A stretch of DNA of 64,000 nucleotides from Micropterix aruncella. Lineage: Eukaryota > Arthropoda > Insecta > Lepidoptera > Micropterigidae. The position numbers were made by a program, and so were the translations under genes. Below, piece by piece: positions 22,620 to 35,127 of the stretch. Location: the NCBI GenBank assembly GCA_944548615.1, contig OX155964.1, positions 14,987,984 to 15,051,983 of the forward strand, written 5' to 3'. Numbering within the stretch: position 1 is the stretch's first letter; the number at the start of each line of letters is the position of its first letter. The notes beneath the pieces were generated by a model, which was not told where the DNA came from, made no database searches, and worked only from the letters and a program-made list of their open reading frames with translations.

Positions 22620-22905
22620 AATGTCAGTTTTTGAGTCGATTTTCAGTTCACTGCGGGCGTTTCACTGCGTCCGACGCGCGTGTGCATCGATTTGGCAACG
22701 ATTTCTGGCGCGCGTTTGGGAGTGTTTCTTCTGCGCCGAGGGCTTGAGCAGCGTGCGGGGCGCGGGAGGGCGAATGAAAGTGCTACGTTTCGGCTGTCGG
22801 CAGGGCGGCCGACTGAGAACCACTGAACGCCCGCTACGCTGAAAACCGCTCTCGACCGTACAGTAGACTCACCCGCGCCCGGGAGTAGCGAGCTGACAAT
22901 ATGCA
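22620..22905. promoter_or_regulatory. CpG-rich island, candidate promoter or first exon
   Basis: About 285 bp rich in GC and CpG in otherwise AT-rich DNA, with many GCGC and CGCG words. On the minus strand GGGCGCGGGTGAGTCT could be a splice donor (GTGAGT at about 22872-22867). No TATA box or coding frame with known motifs was seen. It could equally be a fragment of a GC-rich repeat. Confidence 0.3.
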
Positions 22906-23722
22906 CATCAAATCAGTTTTCTACCCTCTGGAGGAAAATAGTATCAAGAAAGGTCACCGAATATCAACAAAGGTATCAACAAAGGCTTCAACCTTCCTTG
23001 GCATATTGACGTAAAGACGTGTTTAACCGCCCCTCCCTTCGCGTTAATATTCAAAAAGTTTTCTCAATAACAATACTTATTTAAAATATACCAGACAAAA
23101 TATTTAGCAGTTTATATAAGCGGATTTTATATGGTACTTTTATATAAATTAGTATAGACCATATTTTTTTTTAATATATTTTTATATAAATTTTCTATAT
23201 GATAATATAGCGGACGTATCGTATCATGTACGTTCGTATAGGTAGGGTGGCTAAGTCGTTAACTATGACATCATATCATCTGTCCATTGTGAAACTGACC
23301 TAAATGCCAAAATAACATAAATAAGGTTTGATCGAAAATGCAGTTTTCCGACATACTTTTTCTAATGCAAGTACCTACCCTAAACGACAGGAAAAAATAG
23401 TTTTCTAGTTATAATGGAAAATAATCTTTAACGTTATTTTCAAATGTAAAACTGTCATAACCGCTTAGAATATAATCTAAATTCTATATGTGCAAGAAAA
23501 CTCTTTCTTAATACGTAATATAATAAAACCCAATGGCATATTTTGGCCCACGGCATATTTTGAAATCTTTGGTTGTTGAGACACGAATGGTTTCCCTTGA
23601 AGGAAATTTTCCGCGTTTTTTACCATTGCTGGGCCGGCATGATACGCCACGCGATCCCTTTCTTAGGTATTTTTACATTATTTTAACTCGGTCGGAATCG
23701 TTGGAACTTTCCGTCGCTGATG

Positions 23723-23795
23723 TATATTTAAAAAGGCGAGCGGCCCAAGTTTGTATCGGCATCGCATAGTGTTGCATTCTTGCTGCGACGACGGT
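23723..23795 (+). promoter_or_regulatory. TATA-like core promoter candidate
   Basis: TATATTTAAAAAGGCGAGC is followed after about 30 bases by GTATCGGCATCGCATAGTG, a plausible start region, and then a GC-richer leader. No ORF or splice donor convincingly follows, so this may be a relic LTR or a chance match. Confidence 0.2.
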
Positions 23796-25120
23796 GTTTC
23801 GCTGAAGGCATTTGGCCGTATGGCTCTATAGCTTTTTTCATATGTCTAACGTTTTACTCAGTTTTGTGAGTACGTATTGGCAATTATTTGTAAGTGAGTA
23901 AGATTATTACGCGTCACGCATCTTTCATTACAAAATAGTTCAATTAATCAGATTTAGTAAGTAAATACTACTCATTTACCGTAAAACTGACCAACATAGT
24001 ATAACTTACATAATTACAATTCGGGTCCGTAATAGTAATAATAGGTACATCATCGTATTATCCACCATTTACTTAACTTACGTACGTCACGGTCATGAGT
24101 AATTATTTTAAAATAAAAGCCAAAATGAGCACAAAATACCGCTTTATGGAATTGTTTAGGATTTCTCCACACTGATCTATTTTAAAAACCAATCATTATG
24201 GTCAGGCCATTGATGACAAGGCACTATCACGACTGAATCAATCAAAGAATCTAGAAGTGATCTTTGTTCATCACTGTCGCAAATATCACATGCAGAGACG
24301 CGCCATCTAACGGTGAAGTAGCAAACGATGCCCACTTCAGGTTTCGGCCTTATAGGGGTAGAGGGATGTGGGGGCAGGACACGATTTTTACTTTTCTCGC
24401 TTCCGGGGCAGTGCGGATTCGTATTTTGGAAGAGAGACTGACGATGCAGACGTGTCTACCGCCTTTCCTTCGAATCACGTTACTCTAGAATTTTGTAGGC
24501 AGAAAAACCAATAAAGGTTTGTGGCTGATATTTAAAATAGTATAACAAAATATGGTTCTCTGACATGAAAAGTAACTTTTAATTACATGGCGAATTCATG
24601 CTGTCCTTTCGATTTTTGTGTCCATGAAATTGCAATAGCGAAGACCAGCAGACCATATGGTCTCCCATGACGTATATAGTAACCGGGTTGGGTGAATACA
24701 AAACCGCTTCCTAAAATATTTGAAATATCGATCGTTTGCTACATTTCCAACGCACTTAGTCGAACTATGGCATGGAATCGTTGGAAATTGTATTTAGCGC
24801 ATGATTGGGTTCACAGAATGCTATTGGCGTTTTATGTAATCTCCCGAAATCATTTGACTACGTTGATAGAATAGAATAGAATAACTTTATTGTGCTTTAA
24901 AAACATTACTTAATGAATATTACACTGGTTACATTAAAAAATAGGCAATTTATGCTCAAATGGCTGACTTATCGCCATAGCGATATCTTACAGTCAATCA
25001 TTTAAAATACTTGTCGTGAATTAAATCGGAATTAGTAGAGCGAGAAAAGCCATGCATTAGAGCGAAATATGAACTAAATGGATGTCACTTTTGCAGCATA
25101 AATTTAACATAAACGGCATA

Positions 25121-25307
25121 ATGAAAGACCGTTCGAAATGTTTTAAACTAATTCTGATTATTTTATCAGTGGCAGGTAGTTTTGGTAATGAAAAAGATAC
25201 GATCGTTCATTTTACATTCCCCTCGATCGCACTGCTCTGTATCGATAGCATGAACTATTTTTCGATATTAGTTCACGAAGAAACGCAATCGAGCCCACAA
25301 GGGGTAA
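25121..25307 (+). CDS. Possible first exon with signal-peptide-like start (weak)
   Basis: An ATG at 25121 opens MKDRSKCFKLILIILSVAGS, a basic start followed by a hydrophobic run typical of signal peptides. The frame stays open to a possible donor (GGGGTAACT, about 25300). No homologous family was recognised and no downstream exon was found. It is listed because the N-terminus is unusual for random AT-rich sequence. Confidence 0.12.
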
Positions 25308-26463
25308 CTCTTTAAAACTATTTTTTTCATACTTAAAAGATATGTTACAAAAATTACACTTTAACTGGGTATAATAATCAGGAACTTTCATCAAAATTAG
25401 TGTTCCAAAGGGATCAGGAGAAACCACATAGGCATATTTTAAAAGTGGTTAGTATTTCAGTTTCAAAATTATCGATTCTGAAAAATACAAGCATAATCCT
25501 TGTTTTCTACTATGTTATTTTATTTGACATTTATGACATTTATCTATTGTGTTTTCAAGTTTTCGTTTTTAAAACTATTTCTACCATACCTACCATAACT
25601 TTTTGACGGTTTCACCACATTTTGTATCTACTTATTTGATTGTGGTAGATACGTAGTCTACTTTGAAAAATAAAAATGAATATGATTATTATTAAGAAAA
25701 TTAAATATTATTGGTATAATTCCTTTGCACGCCGCTGTGTTAGGCTGGAAATTAAGGCATACTGGATCTTTCGATAGATTTTAAGAGACACTGTCATTGT
25801 AAATGTCCTAATCTTAAGGCTAATAATCATCATCATCATCACCATACGGCGTTTTCTTTAGTGATATTTAAATAATGTTGAAAGTTGAAGATCAGTGCAA
25901 AATGTTGGACGGATGTCTCGCTAGCGCCCTGGTGGTAACCGTGCAAACTGCAGTAACCTCTCCCTCCCTAGAGAACCTGTTATCTAGGTTAGCTCTACAT
26001 AGTACCTATCAGCTGGTAGAGGTCAATTTATAGCCATCGTGCACTTTGCGCCTTTACATTGTAACCAATATGTAAAAATATCTGAAAGTAAATTAGAGCA
26101 AATCCATAATATTTACAGAGAAATGTCGGGTACGAGTAATGTAATAATAGGTACAGGATGTCTCATTTCTTTAACGTGTGCAAGGTTTATTTAAAAAAAC
26201 GATCCGTTTTGTTCTCCTTAATATTAATATAAAAATTACTTTTTCAATTTTGTCACCTAGTGCAGGCGCAACCAAGTTCTATGACCAGTCCGAATTCCAT
26301 TATGAAATCTTTAAAACTGGTCGAAATAATCGACGGCGCCATTCATTCAGACGAAAATATGACGGAGTCTCATTAAAAGGGCTTCGTTTGCCCGCTTTGT
26401 ATCGTTTTTTTTTTACTTCGTTTTAATATGGTGGCCGTTCATAGGGGTGAAATAAAAAAGTAT

Positions 26464-26580
26464 GTTATAATAAGAATAGGAATAAGAATACATTTATTAC
26501 GAAAAACAACCTTACAATGGTTAAATACAAAGTCTGCCTAACTAGGCCGACGCCCGTACCAAGGTGGACTCGACTGTGTT
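26464..26580 (-). repeat. Antisense 3' end of a LINE (candidate)
   Basis: AATACATTTATTACG then TACAATGGTTAAATACAAAG and TAACTAGGCCGACGCCCGTACCAAGG resembles 37745-37915 (CCTTAACTAGGCCTAGTCCTGTATTAAGG) and 45200-45360. All look like inverted LINE 3' tails starting from poly-T/TTTA runs. No reverse transcriptase is attached. Confidence 0.3.
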
Positions 26581-26994
26581 AGTTGTAAGTTTTAAATTGT
26601 AATTTAAACCATGGGACATGCATATTTATTTAATTTTAGTAATTTGTCTTTTGTTATTATATTTTTTTTATTTTTCTGTTTATTATTATATTCTTGATGA
26701 TGAAATTTTTGAAACAACAATTTTATAAATCCTATTTTTTTTATAATTTGGTGAAAGAATCATCGAAATCGCTTTAGGAGTTTAAAAAATATATGAAAAT
26801 TCTTTCGTAAAATAATAGGAGAGGTAAGATTTTTTTCTGTCAAAACTAGCAGTAATTATAAACAAACGGGACAACAAATTTGTTTTTGTTCATATTACAC
26901 ATACCATATATATTTTTTCATGTATTTGGACCATCCATTTAGGAGAAATAAGCGTTCAAAGAGAGGTCTATTTCGCAGTTTGGCCTATCCTAGC

Positions 26995-27200
26995 GCTTTA
27001 ATGTATTGACGTTTGGACATTTGGACATTTAGACAGCTACTTACTTGACACTCGGGATAACGTAACAGTTATAACAATACCACACACTTCTAAATCGGTT
27101 CAAGCGTTTAGAAGTTATAATGGAATAAAGAAACGGAAAACATACATAGATGAACCCTAAACACATTACACTACTTTGTTGTTGGGCAGTCGTGTAAAAT
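26995..27200 (+). repeat. Family D interspersed repeat, longest copy
   Basis: Contains TTTGGACATTTAGACA, CTACTTACTTGACACTCGGG, CACACACTTCTAAATCGG, GTTTAGAAGTTATAATGG and GGGCAGTCGTGTAAAATAT. The same blocks, in this order, occur at 47765-48160 (interrupted by an insertion) and inverted at 12005-12175. It is non-coding. Confidence 0.65.
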
Positions 27201-27377
27201 ATTTTTTAACAACTCGAACAGACAAATAATTTACAGGTATTTTGAAAAAAATATTCATTGTGAAGAAGGAGGGGTGAAACATCTAAATATTGTGTATCTT
27301 ATTTGTATATATTAAGATTTTTATTTTTTGATACCTTTTAGGATGTTGGCCGTATTAGGTTCTAATATACGCTATGT

Positions 27378-28075
27378 CCCTTACGGGGGAAAGGGTTGGC
27401 ACAGGGGCGAGCGGAAGAGGGTTGAGGGGGGAGGGAGTAGGGGCTTGTCTACTTGCCGGGAAAGTCTTGTGATGACCGATTTTTTCTATTCACGAACAGC
27501 AGGTGATATGAAAAAATATCGCTTCGCTCCAACCGCTCCAACCTCCGGCCCCCTCACCCCGCCCCCCTCTCCCTAATCCCACCCCCCGAATAGTGAATGT
27601 GTTCGATAAAAATCGCGAATGAATTTCTAAGATTTTTGTAGACTTTTAGTAGTATTTTCGTAGTATTTTAGTAGTGTTTACAAATTATATTTGTAGTATG
27701 GTCCGTGGTATTAAAATGGTATTTTTCCAATGCGATGTAGTATTTTCTCAAATATGGCGGTATTTAAAAAATATTTGTGTCGCTTTTATAAGAGATATTC
27801 CAACCAAAATTTCACAATGTGGTTTCAGCCCAACAAGGCAACTGTGTACCGAATTTCAAGTCTATAAGTCCAATATTTGTAGATTGGAGTATGACTAGGG
27901 CACCCCTTGGTGGATCTATTTTAACCACAACTCTTGCCATGACGAAATGATGCCTGAATGCCATTCAGCTCAATCGGATGAAGCGTTTGGGCGCTATAGT
28001 AGAGAAATACACATAGAGTCACAGAAAAGACACACAGAAGTGCGTTCACAATACTCTCCCTCTACTGAGAAAGTA
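27378..28075 (-). repeat. Family C MITE-like repeat, longest copy
   Basis: A G-rich segment, CTTGTCTACTTGCCGGGAAAG, a C-rich segment and TAGTGAATGTGTTCGAT come first. A 450-bp body follows with CCAACAAGGCAACTGTGTACCG, TTGCCATGACGAAATGATGCC, GATGAAGCGTTTGGGCGCT and AGTGCGTTCACAATACT. The body matches 49030-49300, 53360-53625 and 58566-58660 in inverse orientation. No transposase was seen, so this looks like a non-autonomous family. Confidence 0.7.
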
Positions 28076-28165
28076 AAGGAGAAATGAAAATCAAAATACA
28101 AAGGGAACGTCAAAAAAGTGCCAAAATATTAAGCGAAAGTAAAATAATCTTTACTTTATTATACA

Positions 28166-28918
28166 CTAGCTGGCCCGTGCCCACTTCGTTGGGCGGTAAA
28201 AATTTTTACTTGTGATGAAATTATGAGTTTGGTTCGGTTAGTACTGAGTGCTATGATTTATTTCCTGACTGCCAAAAGAAAGGTTATATTTTTACTGCAT
28301 ATGTATGTACATATGTATTTGCATGCCAATTTGAATATATTACCATTATTTGTGAGTGTCTTCTTGTGAGTGTCTTATTTGCGAGTGTCTTATCTCTGTA
28401 ACCATTTATGCAGTAAAAGGGAAATTATATGTAGTAAAAGGGAAGTCTTTTGTTTTAAACACTTAAGACGATAAATTTGCTTATTTTGATATGAATTCAT
28501 AATTGATGATAATATGGCCAATAAACATGACCTAACGATTTAAATATTTTTTTAAATATAAAAAACAACTTTTTGACTTAAATACAAAATTTAGACATAT
28601 ACTGTCCCTTACTTTTTTGTAGGCATAACTAAGCTCTACAACTTTTCTCTAGAACTCAATCATATATCTCTCATCGTTAAAGCAGCGTTCGTAAGAAACG
28701 TTTTCATTCGACTGTTTTTCTCCGAATTACTTTGTAAATCCAACGACCACGAAAAAGTCTTTTCATTTTTCGGATTAATATATAGCCATATGACACTCAC
28801 AAATAACGTGGCTTTCTATTCGTAAAAAAATTTTCAAAATCGGTTCAGTAGATCCAAAGTTTACTTCCTACAACGTCACAAACTTTACCTCTTTATAATA
28901 TTAGTATAGAAGTATAGA
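28166..28918 (+). repeat. Interspersed repeat starting ACTAGCTGGCCCGTGCCC
   Basis: Begins ACTAGCTGGCCCGTGCCCAC then TTCGTTGGGCGG, and ends TTATAATATTAGTATAGA. Heads and tails of this type are widespread in insect genomes and usually mark short non-autonomous elements. A head fragment (CCGGCGAACTTCGTACCGCC) also occurs at 60476. The interior is AT-rich and non-coding. Confidence 0.5.
28399..28565. repeat. Direct duplication, left member
   Basis: GGGAAGTCTTTTGTTTTAAACACTT, GACGATAAATTTGCTTATTTTGAT and CCAATAAACATGACCTAACG are repeated at 28975-29110 with a handful of changes. The pair is in direct orientation about 560 bp apart and straddles the tail of the ACTAGCT repeat. Confidence 0.7.
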
Positions 28919-28959
28919 TTACGACACGGTCGCGGTTCCACACCTATGTCGTATTATCT

Positions 28960-29110
28960 CTTTAACTATTTATTCAGTTAAAGGTAAAAGTCTTTTGTTT
29001 TAAACACTGAGACGATAAATTTAGTTATTTTGATAAGAATTCATAATTGTTGTTAATATGACCAATAAACATGACCTAACGATTTAAATTATTTTTTTTA
29101 ATATAAAAAA
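28960..29110. repeat. Direct duplication, right member
   Basis: Partner of 28399-28565, carrying the same TCTTTTGTTTTAAACACT, GACGATAAATTTAGTTATTT and ACATGACCTAACGATTTAAA words. It may represent a second copy of the same element lacking its head. Confidence 0.7.
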
Positions 29111-30240
29111 ATATATTAAAAAATCACCATAATATCGCGCACTCGGTTGGTTATCGTCATAACTATTCAAATATTTGTCCAAATTTGTCCAAATGATGTA
29201 CTGTAAAAGACAAAATTTATCTACTTTAGATACCAGATGTGATTATTTTGATATAATATAATAAGTATTTATTTTGATATAATAATCAATTTATTACTAC
29301 CAAATGTGCGTTAGAAATATTTTAAATTTTTTTATTATATTTGTGGTTCACTATTTTGGCGATAACGGCTTACACATAAAATATAGATATATGCTGTCGC
29401 TGGATTTTTTGTAGGACTTGTCAAGGAATTATATCATTTTAACGTCGCGGAAAATATATTTCATAAAATAACAGCCACCAAAAATATTCCACAGGATACC
29501 TAATATTAGAAAAATCCCAACCCTCTAAAGTGCAGTCATAAAACCACTTAAACAAATGCATGCTTCCTGCAATAAGTAATGGAACCTTTTACTATGGCAA
29601 GGATTTCGAAAAGATAACGAAATACCTGCCATAAAAGCACTCAACGAAAAATACACATCCTGTCCGTTGTCATAAAATAAACCGAAACCATTCGAAAATA
29701 GATGAGCAATAAAACCTTGCGGCTTAGGTACGTACACGTGTGCGTGGTACACGAACAAAGGGAAAGGTCTCCGAGGAAACGACGGAATATTTTTTAAATA
29801 ATTTGCAAATTTTCCACTCCAAATTCGCAAGCTTATACATAGTTTATTTAGTAATAGTAATTTCTACATTTAAAAAACTGTTTATAATCTGTATTTAAGG
29901 ATAATTTAATGCAAGATGTTTAATTAAGAATTCCATGCTTAAACAATTAATAAATGTCGTTAGAATTTAAATATATATGTCTTTATATAATAAATACAAT
30001 AATATGTGCATTTAATTATTAATATGGAAAATTTCATGCGATTATTAAATAAGTAATAAATAGTGATTTCCTTTGAGTTAATTAATCATATCATAATTTG
30101 CATGGCTCAAAAAATTATAATTTGAAATTTCAAAATCCTATGTTTAGGCATTACATAGAAGCAGGCGCTAATTAGTTAAGAGATATTATAGCACCTTAAG
30201 CTTAATATTTAAAATAATTAAGGCATTTTTTGACACGTAA
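29111..30240. other. Intergenic, nothing recognised
   Basis: AT-rich, with no supported gene or repeat. A minus-strand open frame at 29525-29830 has no recognisable motif. Confidence 0.45.
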
Positions 30241-30313
30241 CGCTCTCTGTTAACGAGTAGATGAACCGAAGCCAGCATCCCCGAACGGATAATGGTGGGG
30301 GTGGTTTCAATAT

Positions 30314-30480
30314 TATATAAAAGGGAGGCGTTGCACCCTTACAACCAGTAATCAGTACGACGATAGTCGAGTAACACGTCAGACTTGTGCTCCTAGAGGC
30401 TAGTTTAAGTTAAAGCCGACAAATTTGTAAATTCTGTGTTTTGTAAAATTACGTGTATAGTGTAATATTACAATTAAAGA
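30314..30480 (+). promoter_or_regulatory. TATA/Inr promoter with nearby poly(A) signal, possible solo LTR
   Basis: TATATAAAAGG at about 30314-30324 lies 31 bp upstream of CCAGTA (A at 30347), with a second initiator-like TCAGTA at 30352. ATTAAAGAC, a poly(A)-signal variant, follows about 125 bp later. Promoter plus poly(A) signal within 170 bp is how LTRs are built. No second LTR, primer-binding site or clear target duplication was found. Confidence 0.35.
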
Positions 30481-31133
30481 CTTTGTGAAAATAACAATAA
30501 GCCCTCCTAGTATTTAATTTGTTTACATGTACAAAATCATAAAGGTCTAAATATTCGGCCTTTGAATTTAGTAAACGAACACTCACGTAATGAGACTTTT
30601 ATTTATTTTCCTTTGTGATTAAACCAAAAAATCGTGTAAAAAGTGAAGTGAAATTTCTGTTGGATCTGGAAATAAACTGCGGATTCCCGAGCCTAAAACG
30701 TCCGACGAATACAGCAGCCTACAAAGAACTTCAGAGAGCGGTAAGAACTTTGGTTTATAACATGCCAATTCATGCCAATTCTTCATACTAGCACGGGGCG
30801 AGGTCATGCCTTACAAGCTAAAAAACCAATACTAAAGATTAGCTTAATCATTATCGAGGAAATTCAGCAACAACGATCAATCTAAAGAGCAAATCTTTGG
30901 GTAAAAAACCGCCCACGTCGCCGTGAATAAACATCGGAGACGTATTAAACCACAATTTCACAATCCAAAATTATATTAAATTTGGCCTTCGCAAGCTGAA
31001 TTAATCAGACAATTTATAAGTGCAGTTTATCACCTAAAATGAATTAAACCCGCACATACCCCATCTTTTGGTCCTTCGAGCCGGATGTGAAACTGCGAAA
31101 GGAAAATAAATAAAAAAAAACAAGTGAGAAGAT

Positions 31134-31475
31134 TGTAGATCGCATCTTTCTCTAATAGTCTCGTTTCAAAGTCGGCCGTGGGGTGAGACAGCGAGGATCT
31201 GCCTCAAGCATTGCATCAGACCTCGAGTTTGTTGAGTCCGATTGTAGTAATGTGCACGTTTCCGATCCGTAAAGAAGAATGGGAAGGACCAATGTCCGGT
31301 ATAGCCGTATTTTGGTTTTGATGGTAATATTTGTTCTCATATACAAATCGCTTCCATATACACCACTTGAGCAAGGCAAATGTTGATGTTGCCTGACCGA
31401 TCCGGCTATGGATATCGGCCGACGTCCTAAGTACATTTACTAATAATAATTTACAAGGTAGGTACACATTAATCC
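31134..31475 (-). pseudogene. LINE reverse transcriptase remnant, copy 2
   Basis: On the minus strand the frame reads KIRLYRTLVLPILLYGSETC, the thumb-region motif (LYxxxVxxxLLYGxETW) of insect LINE polymerases. A segment matching the 14.3 kb remnant follows. The two share GAAACG(A)GACTATTAGAGAAAGATGCGATC-type sequence. Frame changes and early stops show it is dead. Confidence 0.65.
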
Positions 31476-32250
31476 GTGCAATTTTTCAAGTATCTCAAGA
31501 GTTAGCCCTACTTCTGGGAGGTATCGAATTGGATAGTCCCGTCTATGTATGTATATATCCCGGAATTAGCGCTGTAGACACCGAACGACTTCGATACAAA
31601 GGCTGTGCCATAGGTATGAGACACAACCCCGAAATAGTTTGCGGCACGTAAACCTTTCGCAGGCCAGTCCAAAGGGCTGGCCTATATTAATGGGTCCAAG
31701 AAATTAGGACCTGCAGCTTATTGATTTTATAAAAGTTTCAACTAGCTATAATGTGTTCAGTGTGCGCTTCTTTTTGAATTGGCCTATCATTCAGTAGAAG
31801 ATGTTTTTTGGACCGCTAGGATCAATATAAGACAATATTCTAAAGACAAATATTAAGACAATGTTCTAAAGAGTGCCTTGTTAAGGTAGTTTTGTATACA
31901 TTATCAAAGCCCTACTCTTTCATAACTGATTTTAAAAACATGTGTGTAATGTCTGACATGTATATTTATAATACGAAAGAAATGATATTTTGTTATGCAA
32001 ATATAAGACTCCAGTTGCAACATTTTATTCATTTGTCTACGGTTTTTTATGTATGTTAATTGTAGGCTCATTGGGAGACTAGAACTTCGAGTTTATAATG
32101 TCGAATTTAGGTACAAATTCCCAAATTATTAATAAAAGATCATTTAGTCATTAAATCATTATATAAAAGTCATAAGAGTTCCATCGATGATATCGATGAA
32201 GAATTTTTCTACATTTTACCACGGGCTATAGTATCAAAGAGTAAACTCCC
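31476..32250. other. Intergenic, nothing recognised
   Basis: No supported feature. Short open frames only. Confidence 0.45.
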
Positions 32251-32257
32251 GGAATTT

Positions 32258-32335
32258 CGTCGGTTGGCGATCCTCAGGGCTCTGCCTTCGGAAACTTTCT
32301 ATTCCTTGTCTTGGTCAACCTGCATATTAATACTC
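32258..32335 (+). pseudogene. Reverse transcriptase motif fragment
   Basis: The frame reads GDPQGSAFGNFLFLVLVNL, resembling the (G)xPQGSxLGPLLFLLYIND motif of LINE polymerases. Only about 25 codons are recognisable and the catalytic ADD motif was not found after it. Confidence 0.45.
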
Positions 32336-32758
32336 AGGTGGGTCATCAATGTATATACGAGTATGTCGTCGGTACCAGTGTCGATGCGTTAGACCAATCG
32401 ACTCTTTCGGAGTGATGGAGAAGAAAGACCCAGCAGCATGGCTTGATATAGTGGTATTCCGTTATTGTAACATCAAACCGCACACATCTCTGGTACTGAA
32501 ACTTTCCATCAGTCACTCTCCGAGTGCGGTAACGTTGCTGTCTATGTAGTCTGTAAACGTTCGACGAGTCTGAAGCTGAAGCGTCTGACGTTTATCGATG
32601 GGCTTGATTTACTGTTTCAGCTGTTTGTATGTCGGACGTTAACCGCGGTATCAAAATACACACTGAATATAGAAATGTACTGCACTGACGACTGACATAA
32701 ATCGGTGTGTTGCAAATGTAATATATCGGCAAAGAGGAATAGCAGGAGGAATATATAC

Positions 32759-33281
32759 GGTCTGCGTACCGTGCGGCGTAAGCCAATCGATTGTGCACCG
32801 TGCGGCGCAAGCCAATCGATTGTCTAACAATCGGGGGAATCTGGAAGCAGTACTGTTTCCTATAGAGTGGGGGTGGTTGCTGACCTTACGGCGACTGCTC
32901 TTGAAACGACCATCGGCTACCCGATTCCGGGTGAAGAGCCGGGCAAAGAATGCCGTGGTCCGCGATAGATTCGGTAGACACCATATCACCGCAACGTAAG
33001 GGAGAGGACCGCGCAAGCGACCTCGAACCTGTAACCAGTCGGAAGACCGAAGTAATCTGGTTGCAACTGGAAGTAAGGGCGTGAGAGTCGGCCCGCTGGG
33101 TGATTAACCTGGTTATCCCGCGGTAAGGCGTTGGTCTCTTACGGGCGAGTGGCGTAAATATACAGTGGATTGTTTTTCTCCCAAGTCTTCTGCACTCATC
33201 TCACTGGAGACAGAACGATCTAATATCGTTAAAACTTCCCGAGGTGACGGGTTCGCCCGTTGTAGTTGACAGCTCTAGTTG
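32759..33281 (-). repeat. Family A repeat, inverted copy
   Basis: Runs inverted from CGCAGAC/CGGCGTAAGCCAATCGAT to the head GTCAACTACAACGGGCGAAC and its CAACTAGAGCTG block. The unit GTGCGGCGYAAGCCAATCGATTG is duplicated at 32771 and 32800. A second partial head (GTCGACTACAACGTGGGAAC inverted) lies at 33282-33312, so two family A heads abut here. Confidence 0.8.
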
Positions 33282-33319
33282 GGGTGGCGGGTTCCCACGT
33301 TGTAGTCGACACTAAATGA

Positions 33320-33880
33320 AGATTACTGCCGTGGCAAAAGCTCACAGCGGCCCTGGCAAGTTAAGTCCCTTTTCGAGGAGGTTACCGGATGGAAATTGAA
33401 CAGTGAGTTGAGCAGACCAAGGTGACATAAAAATTGGCCAACAGCACCCAAGCTACGCGGAACCATTAGAAACCGAGCAACAGTCAATCAGCTCAGGTTG
33501 ACCCCAATAGCTCCGGATTTAAACGAAGCCACCCAGGTCCGTTCAGGTCCACTCAGGCTCTGTCTACTGTGACTCAGGTCCCTATTTAATCGCCATTTTA
33601 CGCCATAAAAGTCCCTACCACAACTCAAAAGATTGATGCACCCGACTTGAGTTTGGCTCTCCGCTCATTGCTATTATATTTTATTTTATTCTATTTTAAT
33701 ATATCTTAGACCCTCGTGGGGTCCACTTCATATAATTATATATCATTAATATTGGGTCCTTACCTATGAAGTTGCTGTTCTATAAAGACAATTTAATGCC
33801 AAAAATTTTGTATGAAAAATATATATCTCGTTAATAAAAATATTGACACTAAAAATTATCTATGCAGATTTGTCATTTTA
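33320..33880. other. Unclassified repeat-like segment
   Basis: A frame around 33380 gives EEVTGWKLNSELSRP, similar to EEAAGYWLNLELNRPEV at about 44100. This suggests two decayed pieces of one unrecognised retroelement protein. The rest is AT-rich with nothing assigned. Confidence 0.3.
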
Positions 33881-34270
33881 ATAAGAGTTGCTTAATTCCG
33901 CTGCTGTAAAACTCTCGTGGACAGGAACCAATGAATGCTATGAAGGCGTTTTCCACCGACTCTTCAAAGTAGATTTTTTCCCTAGTAAAAAGTTATCTAA
34001 ATTCTGAAAAAAATAAACTCTATTTGAGCATGGTCTGTCAAGTACTGTGAGTGAGCAAAGGTCTCCAGCCGCAACTTCTGCAACTTTGCGATTGTTTGCA
34101 GTGAAATCTGTGGTTATACGTTGTCATGCTGAAGAAGAGGGGATGAGCGATTGACCAGGGTCGGTTATTTAATCACGAGCTTCTTCATCGTTATTTGTAG
34201 TTCTTAACAATACACATTCACGGTAACTGTATAGCCAGACTGCAAGAAGCTGTAATAGAAAACACCGGCA
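33881..34270 (-). pseudogene. mariner-type transposase remnant
   Basis: On the minus strand, LVNRSSPLLQHDNV aligns with the LVNRKGxxxHHDNARPH motif that includes the second catalytic Asp of mariner transposases. Further on come FRI, NFLLGKNLL and STRVLQQRN, equivalent to the FRSLxNFLxGK and FYxxGI C-terminal blocks. Several stops interrupt it. Terminal repeats were not identified. Confidence 0.65.
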
Positions 34271-35127
34271 CAGGATCTCATATTTGAAAATAATGCAAAT
34301 TTTCAACTTTTACCATGGTTGCACAAACGAAAATATTTGACAAAAATCAAATGTCGGAAAGACAAATAAACAGCTAATTCTTAAAAAAGAAGCACATGGC
34401 CTTGAAATAAAATTTATCTGAATAGGAAATTCCGACTCAAACCCAAGTTATCCATGTTCAAAGCGGCCCAATATTATTATTTTTCGCAAATCCATTGTCC
34501 GCTTGCATTTTATTTGCTTTTTAGACAAAGCTTTTATATTGTTACAATTTAATTTCAAATATTATATTTTATAATCAATTTCAATTCCAATTTCAAATAA
34601 ATAATTTACAAACTTAAAACTAGGTATTATTTCTACACTACGTTAATTTCTACGCGTACCTATAACTTAAACTAAACTTCTACCTACTAAACTTAGACCT
34701 TCATAGACGACTCATAAATCATTTTAGACCAGTATAACTTGCTTGAGATATTATATGTAGGTACAAAGTATATTATCATTATGTATTGCATCCACTTAAC
34801 CCCAATACGCAATCGATGAAATTGGGAACTCGGCACGGGATGCCACCAAAAAATATTTGAATTGCAATATGCATTTAAATTGGCATATTAACATAAGGGT
34901 AGTATGATGAATCGGCCTCACACGATTTTTACAATAATAATACAAGTAACAATATATCGGAGAACGGGTACGAGCAATAGAGATATATATTATAATATTT
35001 ACGTAATAATAGTTTACGTGATATTATTTACTCATGATGTATATATGTAGACGTTATTTTGAAGTGCAGCTGATAAAGATAGCCAGTTTCAGATTTTCTA
35101 CTGGAAAATACTATCGCTATCCTTATA
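34271..35127. other. Intergenic, nothing recognised
   Basis: AT-rich sequence following the mariner remnant. It may include its decayed 5' part, but no motif is readable. Confidence 0.4.

Noticed and set aside
22492..22842. 116-codon plus-strand open frame over the GC-rich island
   Set aside because: It has no ATG-supported start and no recognised domain; the length is expected from GC-rich, stop-poor DNA.
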